Assembly: GCA_037576215.1 (NCBI GenBank)
Contig: JBANDB010000002.1
Span: forward strand, 3,224,001 to 3,288,000
DNA from: Armillaria gallica
Taxonomy: Eukaryota > Basidiomycota > Agaricomycetes > Agaricales > Physalacriaceae
DNA: 64,000 nucleotides
Direction of reading: 5' to 3'
Part shown: one piece after another, positions 61,367-64,000 of the stretch
How positions within the stretch are numbered: position 1 is the stretch's first letter
Layout: every line of letters starts with the position of its first letter
Notes under the pieces: model-generated
Told to the model about the DNA's origin: nothing
The model's database searches: none
The model's input: only the letters and a program-made list of their open reading frames with translations
Position numbers and translations under genes: made by a program

Positions 61367-62107
61367 ATGTATCATCGTTTATCGCATCGAGCTCTGCGCG
61401 CCTCGCAAACGGCGGTATCGCCGGTAACAAGAGTACCCAAGGTATCATCATCCTCGTTTTCGCATTCACTGATTGCTTGACTGATCCTCGATTACAGTCG
61501 AACAGATCTTTTGCGACGGCTCAGCAGGACCCGCCAAACGCTGCCGCCCCCAAGTCGAACAATCAGAACTTGATTATCGCGGCGGCCATAGCAGCATGTG
61601 CGGGTGGCTACTGGTATTATAGCCATCCCAATGAGGTAGCCAACTTGGAAGCCAAGGCGAAAAGAGACGAGGAAGAACTGAAGAAAAAGGCCAGGGAACT
61701 TGGTCATGCCACCACAGCTCGCACAGAGGACGCCAAAAAGCAGACACAGGCAAGTGTCATAGATCGTCACCTGGTTTCGGTATTAATTGGAATTCCAGGC
61801 GTCTCTCGACTCGACCGTCCAGGCGGCAGAAGCTAAAGCTCGTCAAGCTTCTGAAGATGCGCAGGCGAAGTATGAATCATACAAGTCTTCAGCACAAAAG
61901 TCCCTTACAGATGCTCGCGGCTCCACTGAGAATTTGTATAACGAAGCACGCGCTGCCGGTGAGAAGAAGTATGATGAAGCGAAGGCCGCCGCGGAGAAGA
62001 AGCAGAACGAGGCGAAAGCTGGTTGGGCCAGCTGGCTGGGATGGGGCAGGAGTAAATCTGAGGAAGTGAAGAAGGATGCAAAGGATGCTGTTGAGAAACA
62101 CACATGA
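61367..62107 (+). CDS. Mitochondrial single-pass coiled-coil protein, unknown function
   Basis: ATG 61367 gives MYHRLSHRALRASQTAVSPVTRVPK, an Arg-rich amphipathic start typical of a mitochondrial presequence. An intron (about 61442-61497) leads to SNRSFATAQQDPPNAAAPKSN, likely the cleavage region, then one TM helix (NLIIAAAIAACAGGYWYY). The rest is a Lys/Glu/Ala-rich coiled coil (ANLEAKAKRDEEELKKKAREL; EKKYDEAKAAAEKKQNEAKAG) ending WASWLGWGRSKSEEVKKDAKDAVEKH. A second intron is at about 61748-61798. The shape suits an inner-membrane protein facing the intermembrane space. I do not recognise a family; the Ala/Lys repeats resemble late-embryogenesis-abundant (LEA) type sequence. Confidence 0.75.
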
Positions 62108-63712
62108 TGATCTTTTTACGCAAGATTAAAAATTGGAAGGGAGGACTCGTGTATGATTAGTGTTTCGCGGTACATATTTTATATGTTGCCATATCGATCC
62201 AGACTTCGCAGGCATAACACACTTCAAAAAATAGCGAGGGCGACGGGAGGCCGCGTTCAGATCTTCAAACGATCTACGTTTTACGTGAACCGTGTTCTAC
62301 CCTCCTTCGTACCCACAACGAGGGATCTTTAACCATCAGCGTGGGCCGGTTCGTCAGGGTTAAAACCGCTCCAGGTCAACCTAAAAACGCTGTAAGCAAC
62401 ACGAGCGTCACACGGCATATGGCAAACTAACTTACTCAGGTAATGAATTCCTCCACCATCTTATCGGATGAAAAGTGGGAACAGTTGGAACATCACGGAA
62501 AATGGAAATTCACATTCATTTACTAGAGGGAAAACTTGTCCACATGTCGTAACCCGGTGAATGAATCCCGTCGGCAAATAGTCGAGGAGACGTTCCTCGA
62601 TATGTAGTCCCCTTGAATCTAAGGGCACGGATAGTCTGTTTGTCTAGACTTTTCGGAGCCGTGATGTCCACCTGAAACGAGGATAATAGTTAAGATCATT
62701 ACGGGGTTTTCGGACTCACTAAACAGACGATCCACGTCAAAGCAAAGAGACTGGGATTTATTTACACGGCCACTTCTGACCCATGTGGTCATGGTGAGAA
62801 AGGGAAAAAAAGAGACAGAGGTCTAACCATGTTTAGTAGTAGTTGCCAGCTTGAAAAGATGCAGTGAACAGAGACGGATAGATAGATGGTGGCCCATCAT
62901 GAACTGACGTCCTTGATATGAGGTCGGGAGCCGGCCATGAAGGTTGCTGTATTATACAGCAGCAGCAACAGCAAGGACGCTTAATTCATGACGACCAGTC
63001 GGGGGGAACCGGTCCAAAAAAGGTCCGTGGCGTGTAATGGAGACATGAATTGAAATCGCCACAGCAGTGAAGAACGCCGACCAAGACGAAAGCAGACAGT
63101 CGGAGTGCGCTCACCCTCAGCCGTCCCTGCAAACAAGAACCCGCGAAAGTGATACGCCGCGGTTCTCAGTGGTTGATAGGTCTTCTCGTGAGTGTTGAAA
63201 CATATAGGCAAATCGGTGCTGATTATTCGCTGGAACTGATGGTGAGGAGAGTAGTAGATGCTCATCTGTATGGCCTGACAGACGATGGCGTGTTGTCGGA
63301 AACAATCTTGTTGCGAGACCAGAATGTTGAAATTTGGTTCCATGTCTCCATATTTGAAATTTCACGCGTCAGTGGCGAGACGTATCATCATTAAGTCGGA
63401 CTGCAGCTGTCGAACAGTCTGGGAGCGGGAGAGAAGAACCCGAACGAGATCCAAGAGAGACCCCCAAGAGAGAATACCAGAGCCATGCACAGAAAAATCC
63501 TTGAGCAAGTTGGAGTCGAATGGACCGATCGATGGTAACAATTATTTTGACAGAGGACAGTGGGCAACCAGATGGATGACCTGACTGTGGCCCTGTTTTT
63601 ACATGCCTTTCGCAGCATGCTTCCTGGCTTCCTTTGATCCCCTCGTCTTCTTTTTCTCTTTCCTTTCTCCGACTCCCTATCACGTTCTTTCTCTTCTCTT
63701 CATGCCCCAGTC
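62108..63712. other. 1.6-kb stretch before the G-alpha gene
   Basis: Short frames on both strands overlap antisense and lack family character. A CAG/CAA triplet run lies at about 62958-62975. On the minus strand, 62690-62540 is open in more than one frame, beside a possible GT-AG intron, but no protein emerges. Much of this length may be a long promoter and 5' UTR for the signalling gene to the right. Confidence 0.3.
63639..63702 (+). promoter_or_regulatory. Pyrimidine-rich tract before the G-alpha start
   Basis: A nearly pure C/T run (TTCTTTTTCTCTTTCCTTTC-like) directly before ATG 63713, the usual CT-rich leader around fungal transcription starts. An out-of-frame ATG at 63702 lies just upstream of the start. 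Confidence 0.45.
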
Positions 63713-64000
63713 ATGTCCTCCCTCAAGTCCAGTATTTACCCAGAAGGCGATCCATTGGCTGTGGTCACCGCCCCGCCGCCCGACGAATCGCCGTTAGAGC
63801 GTGACGAGCGCCTCTCCAGCGAAAAGGCCGCCCAGAAAAGGTCCGATGCTATAGACGAAGAAATCGCCAGGCAGCGAGTTGCTGAGAAAAAGGCACCAAA
63901 GGTGGTCAAAGTCTTGCTGCTAGGTGCGTACAACATCCGTGTCTGATTTCATCGCCTGATTCGTGATCCCAGGGCAAAGTGAATCAGGTATTGCCCGCCT
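63713..64000 (+). CDS. Heterotrimeric G-protein alpha subunit (partial, runs off right edge)
   Basis: Exon 1 from ATG 63713 encodes MSSLKSSIYPEGDPLAVVTAPPPDESPLERDERL, then the N-terminal helix (EKAAQKRSDAIDEEIARQRVAEKKAPKVVKVLLLG). An intron at 63925-63973 joins to QSESG, and another donor GT follows at once, so the P-loop GQSESGK of Galpha proteins is split by two introns and its last residue lies beyond the window. MGxxxS myristoylation is not at the start: residue 2 is Ser, not Gly, and the N-terminus is longer than usual, so this resembles the divergent, expanded G-alpha group of mushrooms rather than the classic GpaA type. Only about 75 residues are visible. Confidence 0.85.

Noticed and set aside
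62540..62760. Minus-strand frames beside a GT-AG pair, possibly a gene end
   Set aside because: Several frames are open equally, none connects to a recognisable protein, and no upstream exon was found.
62941..62980. CAG/CAA triplet run as a possible expanded repeat
   Set aside because: Only about six units, non-coding and interrupted; ordinary low-complexity sequence.
1..64000. CRISPR arrays, prophages, bacterial operons or a secondary-metabolite cluster
   Set aside because: The window is eukaryotic with dense short introns; no direct-repeat arrays, phage genes or core biosynthetic enzymes (PKS, NRPS, terpene cyclase) were seen.

Overview
This is a stretch of nuclear DNA from a basidiomycete fungus, most likely a mushroom-forming agaricomycete. 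Almost every gene is cut by introns of about 50-60 nt, genes are compact and lie on both strands, and several proteins (a DUF6533 multi-pass membrane protein, the large glycosylated membrane protein at the left end, the RRK-type bZIP-like regulator) are of kinds I know mainly from Agaricomycetes. All calls come from reading translated exons by eye and recalling families; no database search was run.

Left part (0-16 kb). A partial membrane transporter runs off the left edge. Next is a membrane-protein gene interrupted by a 622-bp solo LTR with a perfect 5-bp target duplication (the clearest accessory event in the window). Then come TRAPP subunit BET5, the Fun30/SMARCAD1-type remodeller (minus), a mitochondrial-carrier-fold protein, about 2 kb without a recognisable gene, and a Zn2Cys6 regulator whose zinc cluster is split by a GC-AG intron.

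Middle (17-36 kb). This is dense housekeeping: U2AF small subunit, ALG14 (minus) divergent from APC8/CDC23, a GLTSCR1-domain protein, a CLC chloride channel/transporter, SmD3, a second and larger Zn2Cys6 regulator, and a divergent NSA2/YIP1 pair. NSA2 appears to start with an exon holding only the ATG, followed by a 6-nt microexon.

Right part (36-64 kb). A 10.8-kb minus-strand gene encodes a Csf1-type bridge lipid-transfer protein. It is divergent from a small twin-CX9C protein only 54 bp away. Then follow a DUF1746 (Dsc4-like) protein and a DUF6533 protein on the minus strand, a four-pass membrane protein with a long polar tail, mitochondrial disaggregase HSP78 (minus), a bZIP-like regulator with a second GC-AG intron, nicotinamide riboside kinase, a fumarate reductase fused to cytochrome b5, a mitochondrial coiled-coil protein, and the first exons of a G-protein alpha subunit cut by the right edge.

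The genes do not form a biosynthetic or defence cluster. Loose themes are splicing (U2AF1, SmD3), secretory traffic and glycosylation (BET5, YIP1, ALG14, DUF1746/Dsc4), mitochondria (carrier, twin-CX9C, HSP78, coiled-coil protein) and redox cofactors (NRK, fumarate reductase). I found no evidence of a wholly new multi-gene system. The points most worth a second look are the LTR-broken gene with its internal repeats, the NSA2 start/microexon structure, the two GC-AG introns, the unresolved APC8 and BET5 exon joints, and the very short CSF1 bidirectional promoter.
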